A stretch of 35,761 bases of DNA from an uncultured Mycoplasmatota bacterium (GTDB lineage Bacteria; Bacillota_I; Bacilli_A; RF39; UBA660), in NCBI GenBank assembly GCA_900551525.1, contig URWD01000012.1, forward strand, positions 1 to 35,761. The letters run 5' to 3'. The notes under the pieces are model-generated. The model was given only the letters and a program-made list of their open reading frames with translations. It had not been told where the DNA came from and did no database searches. The translations under genes were made by a program, and so were the position numbers. Below, one piece after another: positions 15,717-24,691 of the stretch (the stretch's first letter is position 1; the number at the start of each line of letters is the position of its first letter).

Positions 15717-17458
15717 TAGTCAAGTCCACCATCATCTGGATTTTCTGTATTTCCACTTGGTTCTTTAGCAATTTTTATAGTAAGTTTAGCACCACTTACA
15801 ACTGTTGTTCCGGCAGCTCTACTTTGATAGAAAATAGTTCCTGCAGCATGTTCAGTAGTTTCAACTTCTTGTTTTGTTAAATTAACACCATATTCATTAC
15901 AGAAATCTTCAACTTCTGATACACTATAATTATCAGCAACAAAATCTGGATATTTATTATCAAGTTTTGGAACGTATAATGTTATTGAACTTCCTTCAGA
16001 TACTTTTTCACCCGCAGCTATAGATTGTTCAATTATAATTCCTTCTTTATAATCACTAGCTTCATCACTATTTATATCTTTCTTACTTATAATTACTTGT
16101 AATTTTAATGCTTCAAGTTTGCCTTTTATTTCTGATGCATTTTTTCCTGTATAGTCTTCAATTGCAACTTTAACATCACCAAGTGATCGATAAATAATTA
16201 CTTCTGTTCCTTCTTTTCTTATGCTTCCTATAGCTGGTGATGTTCTAGAAACTCTGCCTTCTTCAACATTTTCATTTGCTTCTTCTCTTTGTTCATCTGA
16301 AACTACAAAGCCAGCATCTTGAAGGGCTTTAATAGCTTCAGTTACTGTATAATTTGTTACATCAGGCACTGCAGCTTGTTTTGATGATGTTATTTTAGGA
16401 ATAAGAACAAATATTGTTGTAATAATTACTACGAGACCTACAAATACACTAGCTAAAGTAATAAGCATCTTATTTTGACTATCATTTGTTTTAGTTTTTT
16501 TGGCCACTACTTCTTCACCAACCTTTTCTTTACTAATTTCTTTTTTCTTTTCTGGTTTTACTGTTTTTAATAGTTTAGTATCATCATAATCATTTTCAGG
16601 ATATTTAAATGTTATCTTAAGTTCATTAGCTCTGGATTCATCTAAGCAAGTTTTTAAATCTTCATGCATTTCTCTAGCATCACTATATCTATTTTTAGGA
16701 TTTTTAGCTGTTGCTTTTAAAATAATATTTTCTACACTTTGAGGTATATCAGGAATTTCATCTCTGATGCTTGGCATTGGTTCTTTCAAATGCTTAAGTG
16801 CTATTTCTACGGCATTATCTCCGCGGAATGGAAGTTTACCCGTTAAAAGTTCATACATTAAAATACCAATTGAGTATATATCACTTTGAAGTGTTGCCCC
16901 TTTGCCACTTGCTTGTTCTGGTGGAAGATAATGAACACTTCCCATTACCGAATTTGTTTGCGTAAGTTGTGTAGCATTCATAGCTACTGCTATACCAAAG
17001 TCTGTTATTTTAATCATACCATTTTCAAGTATAAGAATATTCTGAGGTTTTATATCTCTATGGATAATGTATGAGTCATGAGCAACACTAAGTCCATTAG
17101 TTATTTGTAGTGTTATGTCAATTACTTCAGGAACTGTAAGTTTACCACGTTTTTTAAGAAGTGCCTTTAAATGCTTACCTTCAACATATTCCATGACAAT
17201 ATAATATTCACCATTATCTTCACCAACATCATAAACTTCTACAATATTTGGATTAGATAAGCTACTCGCTGATAAAGCTTCTCTTTGAAAACGTCTAACA
17301 AACTTTTCGTCATTTGCTAAATCACCACGTAAAACTTTAACTGCTACATTTCTATCTAAAATAGTGTCATAAGCTAAATAAACATTAGCCATTCCACCTT
17401 CACCGATTGATTTGATTATTTGGTATCTATCACTAATTTTTTGCCCCTTCATAATCAT
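15716..17458 (-). CDS. prkC: Membrane Ser/Thr kinase with PASTA repeats (PrkC/StkP type)
   Basis: A 580-aa sensor kinase. The Hanks-type kinase domain (about 10-275) has the glycine loop GEGGMANVY, Lys41, catalytic HRDIKPQN (133-140), DFG (153-155) and an activation loop rich in Thr/Ser. A basic juxtamembrane stretch precedes one membrane span (331-353). Outside are three PASTA domains, of the kind that bind muropeptides or lipid II. The C-terminus is short and acidic. The ATG overlaps the stp stop codon (ATGA), so kinase and phosphatase are coupled. The next genes, rsgA and rpe, keep the Bacillus order. Confidence 0.97.
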   Translation of the reverse strand: MIMKGQKISDRYQIIKSIGEGGMANVYLAYDTILDRNVAVKVLRGDLANDEKFVRRFQREALSASSLSNPNIVEVYDVGEDNGEYYIVMEYVEGKHLKALLKKRGKLTVPEVIDITLQITNGLSVAHDSYIIHRDIKPQNILILENGMIKITDFGIAVAMNATQLTQTNSVMGSVHYLPPEQASGKGATLQSDIYSIGILMYELLTGKLPFRGDNAVEIALKHLKEPMPSIRDEIPDIPQSVENIILKATAKNPKNRYSDAREMHEDLKTCLDESRANELKITFKYPENDYDDTKLLKTVKPEKKKEISKEKVGEEVVAKKTKTNDSQNKMLITLASVFVGLVVIITTIFVLIPKITSSKQAAVPDVTNYTVTEAIKALQDAGFVVSDEQREEANENVEEGRVSRTSPAIGSIRKEGTEVIIYRSLGDVKVAIEDYTGKNASEIKGKLEALKLQVIISKKDINSDEASDYKEGIIIEQSIAAGEKVSEGSSITLYVPKLDNKYPDFVADNYSVSEVEDFCNEYGVNLTKQEVETTEHAAGTIFYQSRAAGTTVVSGAKLTIKIAKEPSGNTENPDDGGLD

Positions 17459-18201
17459 GCTATATCACCACTTTCTCTAACTAAATATGCAACTGATATG
17501 TTATCATTTCCCCCTCTAGCATTACATTTCTTTATAAGTTTTACAACTTTTTCTTCAACATTTAAGCCATCTTCATTTAACACTTTTTCAATTTGTTCAT
17601 CACTAAGCATTCCTGTTAGACCATCACTACATAAAAACACTTCATTACTACCATTATCGACATCAAAAATATCTGGTTCACATTTTTCTGCAGCACCTAA
17701 AGCTTTCATTAAAACATTTTTCTTTGGATGATTTAAAGCTTGCTCAGGTGTTAAATCTCCAGCATCAACAAGTAAATTAACTAGTGTATGCGGTTTAGTT
17801 ACTCTGTGTAATTTTTTGTTTTTCATAACATAACCAGATGAGTCACCAATACTCGCAAATATTAAAAACTCTTTAGTTACAATAGCAGCTACAACTGTTG
17901 TACCAAGTCCTTTGGAATTTTCATTTTCTTCACCATAATCAAGAATTTCTTTATTAATTTCCGCAATATTATCAGAAAGCCAATTAACAGCATCTATTTT
18001 AGTACCTATTGATGCGCTTTCTGTAAATCTTTTACCTAAATGTGCAACAGTTAAGGCACTAGCTACTTCTCCTTTTCGGTGTCCTCCCATACCATCAGCA
18101 ACAACACATAGGTATTCACCACTTATATTTTTTAAAATTGTTACACTATCTTCATTATGTTCTCTAACTCTTCCTGTATCAGTTAAATAAAACGCTTTCA
18201 C
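17455..18201 (-). CDS. stp: PP2C-type Ser/Thr protein phosphatase (Stp/PrpC)
   Basis: The partner phosphatase of the PASTA kinase encoded next to it. The metal-binding motifs are all present: RVREHNEDS, VVADGMGGH, GDSSGY and GGNDNISVA. The length of 248 aa matches bacterial PP2C proteins. It begins 3 nt after the rlmN stop and overlaps prkC by ATGA. Confidence 0.96.
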   Translation of the reverse strand: MKAFYLTDTGRVREHNEDSVTILKNISGEYLCVVADGMGGHRKGEVASALTVAHLGKRFTESASIGTKIDAVNWLSDNIAEINKEILDYGEENENSKGLGTTVVAAIVTKEFLIFASIGDSSGYVMKNKKLHRVTKPHTLVNLLVDAGDLTPEQALNHPKKNVLMKALGAAEKCEPDIFDVDNGSNEVFLCSDGLTGMLSDEQIEKVLNEDGLNVEEKVVKLIKKCNARGGNDNISVAYLVRESGDIA

Positions 18202-18204
18202 TTT

Positions 18205-19221
18205 TTAATCACTCTCGCTTCTTAACTGTCCACATGCAGCTTTAATGTTTCCACCAAACTCACGTCTAACAGTTACATTTATACCATTATTTTTAAGTGT
18301 TTCATAAAATATATCTATTCTTTTTTTATCACTTTTTGCAAAATCTATATTGTTTGTTTCATTATATGGGATCAAATTTACATATACATTCATACCTCGT
18401 AATAATTTTGCAAGCTCTATGGCATCTTCTTTTTTATCATTAACCATATTAAGCATAACATATTCTATAGTCACTCGTCTATTAGTTTTTGCAATATAGT
18501 CCTTAATTGCTTGTATAACTGTGTCAACACTATACGCTTTATTGACAGGCATAATCTTATTTCTTATTTCATCAGATGGTGCATGAAGCGATAAAGCTAA
18601 GTTAACTTGTAAGTCTAAATCACTAAATTCTTTAATTTTTGGTACTAAACCACAAGTAGATACTGTAATATGTCTGGCTCCAATAGCTAAGCCTTTAGCA
18701 TCATTTATAATTTTAATAAATTTAATAATATTATCGTAATTATCAAAAGGCTCACCAATGCCCATCATTACAACGCTATCAATTCTTTTACCAATGTACT
18801 TTTCAATAAGAAGGATTTGTTCAACTATTTCATAAGCCTCTAAGTTTCTCACCTTTTTAAGCCTTCCAGACTCACAAAAACGACACCCCATATTGCAACC
18901 AACTTGGCTGGAAACACAAACTGATAAACCATAATCATGTTCCATCAAAACTGCTTCAATCTTTTCACCATCTAAAAGCCTAAATAAAAACTTTTTTACT
19001 AAAGGTCCTTCTTCTACAATTTCAATCTTAATAAAATCAGTACTAAAATCTTCACTTAATTTATTTTGAATATCTTTTTTTATATTGCTAAACTCATTTA
19101 TATTCCATTTTTTATGAATATATAACCATTCAAAAACTTGAGTTGCTTTAAATTTTTTCTCACCTATACTTAGAAAATATTCTTCTAAATCTTCACGTGT
19201 TAAACCAAAAATATTTTTCAT
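18205..19221 (-). CDS. rlmN: 23S rRNA A2503 / tRNA A37 C2-methyltransferase RlmN
   Basis: A radical SAM enzyme. The cluster motif is C109-x3-C113-x2-C116. The two mechanistic cysteines of the family are present as Cys102 (VCVSSQVGC) and Cys330 (AACGQLRSE). MGIGEP, SLHAP and VTIEYVMLN also fit. After the cluster the sequence reads CESGRLKKVRNL instead of CATGLQGFKRNL, a variation seen among Firmicutes RlmN proteins. The chromosomal context (fmt side upstream, stp-prkC downstream) supports RlmN over the antibiotic-resistance homologue Cfr. Confidence 0.95.
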   Translation of the reverse strand: MKNIFGLTREDLEEYFLSIGEKKFKATQVFEWLYIHKKWNINEFSNIKKDIQNKLSEDFSTDFIKIEIVEEGPLVKKFLFRLLDGEKIEAVLMEHDYGLSVCVSSQVGCNMGCRFCESGRLKKVRNLEAYEIVEQILLIEKYIGKRIDSVVMMGIGEPFDNYDNIIKFIKIINDAKGLAIGARHITVSTCGLVPKIKEFSDLDLQVNLALSLHAPSDEIRNKIMPVNKAYSVDTVIQAIKDYIAKTNRRVTIEYVMLNMVNDKKEDAIELAKLLRGMNVYVNLIPYNETNNIDFAKSDKKRIDIFYETLKNNGINVTVRREFGGNIKAACGQLRSESD

Positions 19222-19225
19222 ATAA

Positions 19226-19969
19226 TCACCTATTTTTCTTAGATAATGTTCTAACTAATTTTAAATTACCATAATCTTTATATTTTTCATAATATTCATG
19301 TTCAAACATTATTTCTTTAAATGAAACATTACTTATTTCTTCTTCTACTTTCTTTTCTTCCTCTTCTTTTACCTTTATAAATTCTGGTGTCATTTTTTTA
19401 TTTTCATCAAAATACTCTTTTACATAACTACCTAAAGTTAATATTTCACTTAATACAAGAGGCATAAATAAAGCACTAAATAACTTTATTTCATTTAAAT
19501 TATCTATTTTAATAGCTAAACTGGAACCTAAATAATCTAAAAATGTTTTATCCACTAAAAGATATGATAAGGAAATAACAATACCTGCTACCCACATTTT
19601 TACTTTACCAAATTTATTTGACTTTATATTCATACCTTTATTGTATTTAACACTTTGTGTATACGCAATACCAAGTTCAAAAAATACTGGAATAATAGCA
19701 AGCGGGGATATACTCATAAGTAAAATCATATTGACTACTAAAAAAGCTTTATCACTTAAGGCATCAAATAAACTACCAAAAAAAGTTGATGATTTTAAGC
19801 CTCTAGCCATCAAACCATCAATACAATCAGTCAAAAAACAACTTGCAGAAAGCATAAATGTTGCAAGACCGCCATAAATTTTAAACACTGGAATAAGGGC
19901 AAAAATGCCTATTACTCTAAGTAATGTTACAAAATTAGTAATCAAAAAATTAAACTTATTATTATTCAT
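19226..19969 (-). CDS. CDP-alcohol phosphatidyltransferase (PgsA-like)
   Basis: An integral membrane enzyme of phospholipid synthesis. The family motif D-x2-DG-x2-AR-x8-G-x3-D-x3-D is complete: D48, D51-G52, A55-R56, G65, D69, D73. About five hydrophobic segments follow the pattern of PgsA (phosphatidylglycerophosphate synthase), the most likely activity. At 247 aa it is longer than typical PgsA (about 190). The extra part is a charged cytoplasmic C-terminal tail (about 190-247, rich in Glu/Lys). The ribosome site is GAGG before ATG 19969, and rlmN starts 4 nt after its stop. Confidence 0.85.
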   Translation of the reverse strand: MNNNKFNFLITNFVTLLRVIGIFALIPVFKIYGGLATFMLSASCFLTDCIDGLMARGLKSSTFFGSLFDALSDKAFLVVNMILLMSISPLAIIPVFFELGIAYTQSVKYNKGMNIKSNKFGKVKMWVAGIVISLSYLLVDKTFLDYLGSSLAIKIDNLNEIKLFSALFMPLVLSEILTLGSYVKEYFDENKKMTPEFIKVKEEEEKKVEEEISNVSFKEIMFEHEYYEKYKDYGNLKLVRTLSKKNR

Positions 19970-19990
19970 ATATGATTTTCCTCACAAAAC

Positions 19991-20590
19991 TTAATTTTCA
20001 AGACTTATATTATCACAAATTCCTATATTTGTAAATTGCATTTCATAACGTATATTATCTTTAATAACTAAAATATTTGTAATGTTTTCTAAATTGGTTT
20101 TAATATTTACTTCAATTGTACCTAAATTATATTTGATATCTCTTTCAGTATCATTTTTAACTTCATTATAACTATATTCCTTCAAAAGATTAAATAACTT
20201 ACTTAAATCATTTTCTTCTTCATTATACTCTTCTTTTTCATTTAAAGTTATTTTATATGTTTTACCATCTTCTTTTTGATATTTAGTTATTCCTTCACTA
20301 GTTTCTTTATACCATGTTTCTTTATTATTACATTTCATACCATTGTAAATGGTAATTATTTCATTATCATTTATTATATATTCATAATTCAAACTTTTTT
20401 GAAGTATATCATTTTCCATATTTTCTATGTTTTTAAATGTTTTTGTTTCTTCTTCATTATCTTTTGGTTCACTTACATTATCCTTTTTTTGAAAAGCAAA
20501 AGCAAAAAATAAAACTCCGATAAATATTAGCCAAAGAACTAACTTTACAAATGCATTTCCTTCTTTTGACTGTAAAAATTCATTTTTCAT
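19991..20590 (-). CDS. Hypothetical single-span membrane protein
   Basis: I do not recognise this 199-aa protein. A short cytoplasmic N-terminus (MKNEFLQSKEGNAFVK) is followed by one membrane helix (about 16-33) and a hydrophilic, Asn/Glu/Lys-rich outer domain with beta character and two cysteines (in GMKCNNKETW and NIGICDNI) that could form a disulfide. It overlaps fmt by ATGA and precedes pgsA by 21 nt, so it is a coupled member of the ten-gene run, occupying a position with no counterpart in Bacillus. Confidence 0.8.
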   Translation of the reverse strand: MKNEFLQSKEGNAFVKLVLWLIFIGVLFFAFAFQKKDNVSEPKDNEEETKTFKNIENMENDILQKSLNYEYIINDNEIITIYNGMKCNNKETWYKETSEGITKYQKEDGKTYKITLNEKEEYNEEENDLSKLFNLLKEYSYNEVKNDTERDIKYNLGTIEVNIKTNLENITNILVIKDNIRYEMQFTNIGICDNISLEN

Positions 20591-21513
20591 ATTTGTACCT
20601 CTTTAAATTTTTCTTTATCTATGCCATTTATAAAACTTTCTATGTTCATTACTTTTTTACCACTTGGTTTTATCATTTTCAAATAGATAATTCCGTCTTT
20701 ACATGTTATTCCCATTTTTTTCTTTTCAAAAATAATCCTACCTGCTTTTTCTGTATTACTTTTAACAAATTCTGCATCAAGTACTTTAACTTCTAAATCA
20801 TTAATCATAATGTTAGCAAGAGGCCAAGGACACATACCTTTAATTCTACCTATTATTTCTTTACCAGTCATATTAAAATCTAGCCTTTCATCTGCTCTTT
20901 TAATCATCGGAGCTAAAGTAAAGTCATCACCTTGTTTTTCTCTTTTAACATTATCAGTAAATAAATTTGCAAGAACACTTTCTAAAGTTTTGGCACCAAG
21001 TACAGATAGTTTATCATGAAGAGTTCCAACATTATCACTATCTAAAATATCTATTTCTCCTTTAGTTATAATGTCCCCGGTATCCATACCTTCATCCATA
21101 TACATAATTGTAACTCCAGTTTTGTCATCACCATTAAAAAGTGACCATTGTATCGGAGCTGATCCACGATATTTTGGTAAAAGTGAGGCATGAACATTTA
21201 CACAACCATACTTAGGTAAATCAAGAACTTCTTTAGGAAGTATTTGACCATAAGCACATGTAACAATTAAATCAATATCAAGTTTTTTTAAAGCGTCATA
21301 ATCTTTTCTAATTCTAATTGGTTGAAATACAGGTATATTATTTTCTAAAGCCTTTATTTTAACTGGACTAGAAACTAATTCTTTTTTACGTCCAACTTCT
21401 TTATCTGGCTGTGTTACTACCATAATAACATTAACATTTTTAATAAGCATTTCAAGCACGGGTACAGAAAAATCTGGAGTTCCCATAAATACTACATTTT
21501 TATCTTTCATCAT
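20587..21513 (-). CDS. fmt: Methionyl-tRNA formyltransferase
   Basis: Formylates initiator Met-tRNA using 10-formyl-tetrahydrofolate. The start VVFMGTPDFSVPVLE is diagnostic. Catalytic residues are N106 and H108 in VNVHASLLPKYRGSAPI and D144 in MDTGDI. The C-terminal OB-like domain is present; the length is 308 aa. def (deformylase) and priA, which often flank fmt in Firmicutes, are not adjacent: priA lies 6.4 kb away, downstream. The ATG overlaps the nfo stop (ATGA). Confidence 0.97.
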   Translation of the reverse strand: MMKDKNVVFMGTPDFSVPVLEMLIKNVNVIMVVTQPDKEVGRKKELVSSPVKIKALENNIPVFQPIRIRKDYDALKKLDIDLIVTCAYGQILPKEVLDLPKYGCVNVHASLLPKYRGSAPIQWSLFNGDDKTGVTIMYMDEGMDTGDIITKGEIDILDSDNVGTLHDKLSVLGAKTLESVLANLFTDNVKREKQGDDFTLAPMIKRADERLDFNMTGKEIIGRIKGMCPWPLANIMINDLEVKVLDAEFVKSNTEKAGRIIFEKKKMGITCKDGIIYLKMIKPSGKKVMNIESFINGIDKEKFKEVQI

Positions 21514-22403
21514 TTCACCTTCTCCTTATAATATTCATTTACATCATTTGCTAAGTTTTCATTAAACTTTTTATCTTTAATCATTTCAATTTCAAACTTA
21601 TATGGTGGATTTCCATCTATATACGGAGTTTCTAGTATCTTAGGTATATTTTTAAAAATATCCATATAACAAACATTTATTAGGGTTTCAAAACCTATCG
21701 TACCATATCCTAAATTTTCATGTCTATCTTTATGACTACCAATTGTATTCTTACTATCGTTTAAATGTATGCATTTAACTTTTTCGAGTCCAATTACTTT
21801 ATCAAATTCTTCAAGATATTCATTAAATTTTGAAATATCTATACCTGAATCATTTAAATGACATGTATCTAAACAAATTCCAACTTTTTCTTTTAAATTA
21901 ATTCTATCTAAAATAAATTTAAGTTCATTTATATTTGTGCCACATTCAGTTCCTTTACCCGCCATAGTTTCAAGTAAAATCATCGGTTTAGTGCTTTCAT
22001 CTATTATTAAATTAATAGCACTTGCTATATTATCTAAAGCAATATTTCTATCCATTTTCAAACTATTTCCAGGATGTACTACAATGTATTTAACATTCAT
22101 CTGTGTTATTCTAGATATTTCTTGCTTTAAAAATGAACATGAGAAATTCCAAGAAGATTCATTTTCTCTATTAGCTAAATTTATAATATATGGGGCATGA
22201 CATACAACATTATTTATATCTATTCCATTTTGTTTCATATATAAAAGTGCTTCATTTGTTAAATTTTCATCTATAGCTTTTCTTATTGTATTTTGAGGCG
22301 CTCCGGTATAGAACATAAATGTTGTTGCACCAAAGCTTACTGCTTGCTTAGTGCTTCCAAGTAATTGTTCAGTACCAAAACTTACATGTGAACCTATTAT
22401 CAT
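21510..22403 (-). CDS. nfo: Endonuclease IV (AP endonuclease)
   Basis: Cleaves 5' to abasic sites in base excision repair, with a TIM barrel and three zinc ions. Ligand motifs appear in order: IGSHVSF, VCHAPYIINL, VVHPGN, LLETMAG, CLDTCHLNDSGID, CIHLNDSKN, HENLGYG and LETPY. The length, 297 aa, is standard. It sits 16 nt after the Fic gene and overlaps fmt. Confidence 0.97.
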   Translation of the reverse strand: MIIGSHVSFGTEQLLGSTKQAVSFGATTFMFYTGAPQNTIRKAIDENLTNEALLYMKQNGIDINNVVCHAPYIINLANRENESSWNFSCSFLKQEISRITQMNVKYIVVHPGNSLKMDRNIALDNIASAINLIIDESTKPMILLETMAGKGTECGTNINELKFILDRINLKEKVGICLDTCHLNDSGIDISKFNEYLEEFDKVIGLEKVKCIHLNDSKNTIGSHKDRHENLGYGTIGFETLINVCYMDIFKNIPKILETPYIDGNPPYKFEIEMIKDKKFNENLANDVNEYYKEKVK

Positions 22404-22419
22404 TTTATCAACTTCTTTC

Positions 22420-23178
22420 TTAATTTTTTTCTAAAGTTTTTTCCCAAGTTTTTTCCATTTCATATTTAAAAAACTCTATCATAGATTTTATATCATCTTC
22501 TTTATCATACTTTTCTAATGCAGCATAATAATATTTTTTATCTTCATCATATACAATTAAAGGTGGCATATTATTAATCATCAAAATATAGTTCGTAAGA
22601 GTTCTTCCCACTCTACCATTGCCATCCGCAAAGGCATGTATGTTTTCAAATTTATTGTGAAAATATGTAGCAATTTTGATGATATCTTCAGCATCATTTG
22701 TATTAATACTATTTACTTCATTTACTAAATTTTCTATTTCTTTTTCTACTTCACTTGCACTTACTCCGACTTCTTCTCTACCAGTTACATAATCATGTTT
22801 TTTGTACTCTCCAGGTCTTTCTCCATTTAAAATATATCTTCTTTCATCATATGTTCCAATTGTTAAAAGTTCATGTACCTTTTTTATTAAGTTTTCACTT
22901 ATTTTCTCTTTTTTTATTATTTTATCAAGTAAATATTCATAACATGTTTTTTGATTACTAATTTCAAATATAGTTCTAAGGTTTCCAGTAAAACTAATAA
23001 CTTTGCCATTTTCAAATATTTCCCTTGTGTCATGATAGGTTATTTCAGCATTTTCAATTGTTCCCGAATTATAAGCAAATAAAATTCTAAAATTATCTAA
23101 TACATTTTCTAGTTTTTCTTTACTATCGATTTTTAAACTTTGCCAATATGTTATAACATCTGTGTATTTGTATTTCAT
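22420..23178 (-). CDS. Fic-domain AMP-transferase with N-terminal self-inhibitory motif
   Basis: The 252-aa protein has the complete Fic motif HAFADGNGRVGR (His181 to Arg192), expected to transfer AMP (or another nucleotide) to a protein hydroxyl. The inhibitory helix (S/T)xxxE(G/N) is present near the N-terminus as S38-G-T-I-E42-N43, which makes this a class II, self-restrained Fic protein, not one needing a separate antitoxin. The flap region before the motif (GERPGEYKKHDYVTG) also fits. It is first in the run that continues with nfo and fmt (16-nt gap). The ribosome site is GGAG. The target is unknown; the elongation-factor and gyrase modifications known in other Fic proteins cannot be inferred here. 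Confidence 0.92.
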   Translation of the reverse strand: MKYKYTDVITYWQSLKIDSKEKLENVLDNFRILFAYNSGTIENAEITYHDTREIFENGKVISFTGNLRTIFEISNQKTCYEYLLDKIIKKEKISENLIKKVHELLTIGTYDERRYILNGERPGEYKKHDYVTGREEVGVSASEVEKEIENLVNEVNSINTNDAEDIIKIATYFHNKFENIHAFADGNGRVGRTLTNYILMINNMPPLIVYDEDKKYYYAALEKYDKEDDIKSMIEFFKYEMEKTWEKTLEKN

Positions 23179-23202
23179 GTTTCACACTCCATAACTAAAT
23201 TA

Positions 23203-23231
23203 ATTATATCACATTTCACATATCTTTTGAA
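23203..23231 (-). promoter_or_regulatory. Probable promoter of the Fic-nfo-fmt run
   Basis: On the minus strand, TATAAT (23203-23208) is exact, with a 17-nt spacer to a weak -35 TTCAAA (23226-23231). The -35 lies in a 10-bp palindrome CTTTTGAAAA/TTTTCAAAAG (23224-23247). Confidence 0.5.
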
Positions 23232-23240
23232 AATTATTTT

Positions 23241-23269
23241 TCAAAAGAAAAAAGTAGCCTTTGCTACTT
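23241..23269 (-). terminator. Terminator of the lectin-like surface protein gene
   Basis: On the minus strand, AAGTAGC-AAAG-GCTACTT followed by a T-rich tail; it includes the stop codon. Confidence 0.85.
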
Positions 23270-24572
23270 AAATTTCAATGCGAATTGGATCGGATGCTGT
23301 GCCAGATCCTCGTGTATATACTACAGAAGCATTTAGATACATTGCTGGACGAGTACCAAAACCTGCAGCAGCACCAAGACTGGACCATGTGCCAAGATTA
23401 CCAGTGTTGCTAACAGTAGAAACATAACTCAAAATAAAAACACTATAACTATCTGAAGAATAGGGCGTCATTGTCCATTCCATTCCTGCATTATATATCC
23501 AGTTTGTTGATTTTATTGATGAATCATTATAACTACTGAGCAACGTTGTCCATGCACTTGGACTTGCTGCAAAACCATAATCTGATGCATACATTAATCC
23601 TATTTTTGATGTTCCATCACTGGGTCCATATGTTTTTGTTGCATTTGTTATTTCTGCTGTATACATAGTTTTTGCAGTTACATTAGCTGTTGAATATCCA
23701 CTAACTTTCCACGTTGCATTGTCTACTAAAGCAGCCCATTTTATACCTAAATTTGTTATAAAATTTGTATTTAAATTAACACTATTTAAATTAGAGTATT
23801 TCCACATATTACAGCCACTTTTCCCACCGTCAGGAACAGCTCCTAAAATGTTTTTGTTTGAAAGTACAACTACATTGTTATCAAATTTGTACGCAGTTGT
23901 GCTTGGACACGAATCGAGATCAGTCCATGCATACGATCTTGAATTAGAAGTATAAGTTCCATCAGTACCAAGTAAAGTATTTGTTGTGCCAGTTGACTTT
24001 ATTAATTTGACTTTTCCATCAAACACTCCAATTATTCTGTATAAATTATCTTCTGGGCAGGTATCCGCATCACTTCCAAAACATACATAGTTATTTGTTG
24101 TTTCGCTTGAACCCGCATATCTATATGAATTATCTCCTGCGCCATTTTCTAATGAACTATCGTGATAATAAATGTTATTATCTCCTTGGGTACCCGTGTA
24201 TAGTGACTTTACATAATCTGCTAAAAAGACTTTTGTTTCAATATCAAAATATACATAACACTTATCAGAAATGTTTCCACTCATGAGTACTTTTTTATTT
24301 GTATCATCCCAAGATAGTTCTCCGCCATTTTCACATTTTGATAAGGTTGAGTTGAATACATAACCTTCGGTTGGCCAACTATCTCTAGTTGTCATTTCAT
24401 ATTTTCCACTCCCCGCTTCCGTTTCAAGCATCATTGAAATTGTATTTACTTGTTTTTTCATTTGATTATTTTCATTTTCTTCATAAACATTACTTGTTTT
24501 ACTTACTCTACAGGTAAATATTCCTAATAAGGTAAATGCACATACTAAAATTACAATTTTATATTTTTTCAT
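23268..24572 (-). CDS. Secreted/anchored surface protein with C-terminal lectin-like domain
   Basis: A 434-aa exported protein: an N-terminal hydrophobic helix (about 5-21; the Cys after it does not form a good lipobox), then a small module with paired cysteines (TTRDSWPTEGYVFN, SKCENGGELSWDD, SDKCYVYFD), a linker, and a large C-terminal domain rich in Trp, Gly, Ser, Tyr and Asn. It contains LYRIIGVFDGKVKLIK, ASDYGFA, WTMTPYSSDSYSV, the core GTRPAMYLN and a final GSGTASDPIRIEI. This C-terminus resembles the formylglycine/lectin-like (DUF6273-like) domains that gut Firmicutes use for surface recognition and that DGRs often diversify. The ATG at 24572 is chosen because AAGGTGA lies 5 nt upstream; the in-frame ATG at 24587 has no ribosome site. 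A second, GC-rich homologue ends at 35639. Ligand unknown. Confidence 0.8.
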   Translation of the reverse strand: MKKYKIVILVCAFTLLGIFTCRVSKTSNVYEENENNQMKKQVNTISMMLETEAGSGKYEMTTRDSWPTEGYVFNSTLSKCENGGELSWDDTNKKVLMSGNISDKCYVYFDIETKVFLADYVKSLYTGTQGDNNIYYHDSSLENGAGDNSYRYAGSSETTNNYVCFGSDADTCPEDNLYRIIGVFDGKVKLIKSTGTTNTLLGTDGTYTSNSRSYAWTDLDSCPSTTAYKFDNNVVVLSNKNILGAVPDGGKSGCNMWKYSNLNSVNLNTNFITNLGIKWAALVDNATWKVSGYSTANVTAKTMYTAEITNATKTYGPSDGTSKIGLMYASDYGFAASPSAWTTLLSSYNDSSIKSTNWIYNAGMEWTMTPYSSDSYSVFILSYVSTVSNTGNLGTWSSLGAAAGFGTRPAMYLNASVVYTRGSGTASDPIRIEI

Positions 24573-24585
24573 ACTAATCACCTTC

Positions 24586-24640
24586 ATATACGTTTTGCGT
24601 ATTTTATATTTAAATTATATAAAATACGCAAAACGTATAT
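24586..24640. promoter_or_regulatory. 55-bp palindromic operator region between surface gene and XRE repressor
   Basis: Two perfectly complementary 24-nt arms (24586-24609 and 24617-24640) flank a 7-nt AT centre. Each arm carries the dyad TACG-N5-CGTA (CAAAA on one strand). A variant third copy lies at 24648-24660. The left arm starts inside the untranslated region of the surface gene, just upstream of its ribosome site. Likely binding site of the XRE protein at 24692-24916, repressing both directions. Confidence 0.7.
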
Positions 24641-24641
24641 A

Positions 24642-24647
24642 TGTCAA
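24642..24647 (-). promoter_or_regulatory. -35 element of the surface protein gene
   Basis: An exact TTGACA on the minus strand. The -10 lies in the palindrome arm, but the boxes are ambiguous: TATTTT at 15-nt spacing, TTTTAT at 17 or TATAAT at 22. The operator would directly occlude it. Confidence 0.4.
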
Positions 24648-24660
24648 TGCGTAGAACGTA
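24648..24660 (+). promoter_or_regulatory. Third operator copy ahead of the XRE gene
   Basis: TGCGTAGAACGTA, a near match to the palindrome half-operator TACGCAAAACGTA, in the same orientation as the right arm of the 55-bp palindrome and 31 nt before the repressor ATG. Confidence 0.6.
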
Positions 24661-24691
24661 TATTTTGTAAAATGTGTTTAGGTGGTAAGAT

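Noticed and set aside
22755..22961. A 68-codon plus-strand frame antisense to the Fic gene
   Set aside because: His/Leu/Phe-rich shadow of the coding strand with no ribosome site; the Fic motif on the other strand is unambiguous.
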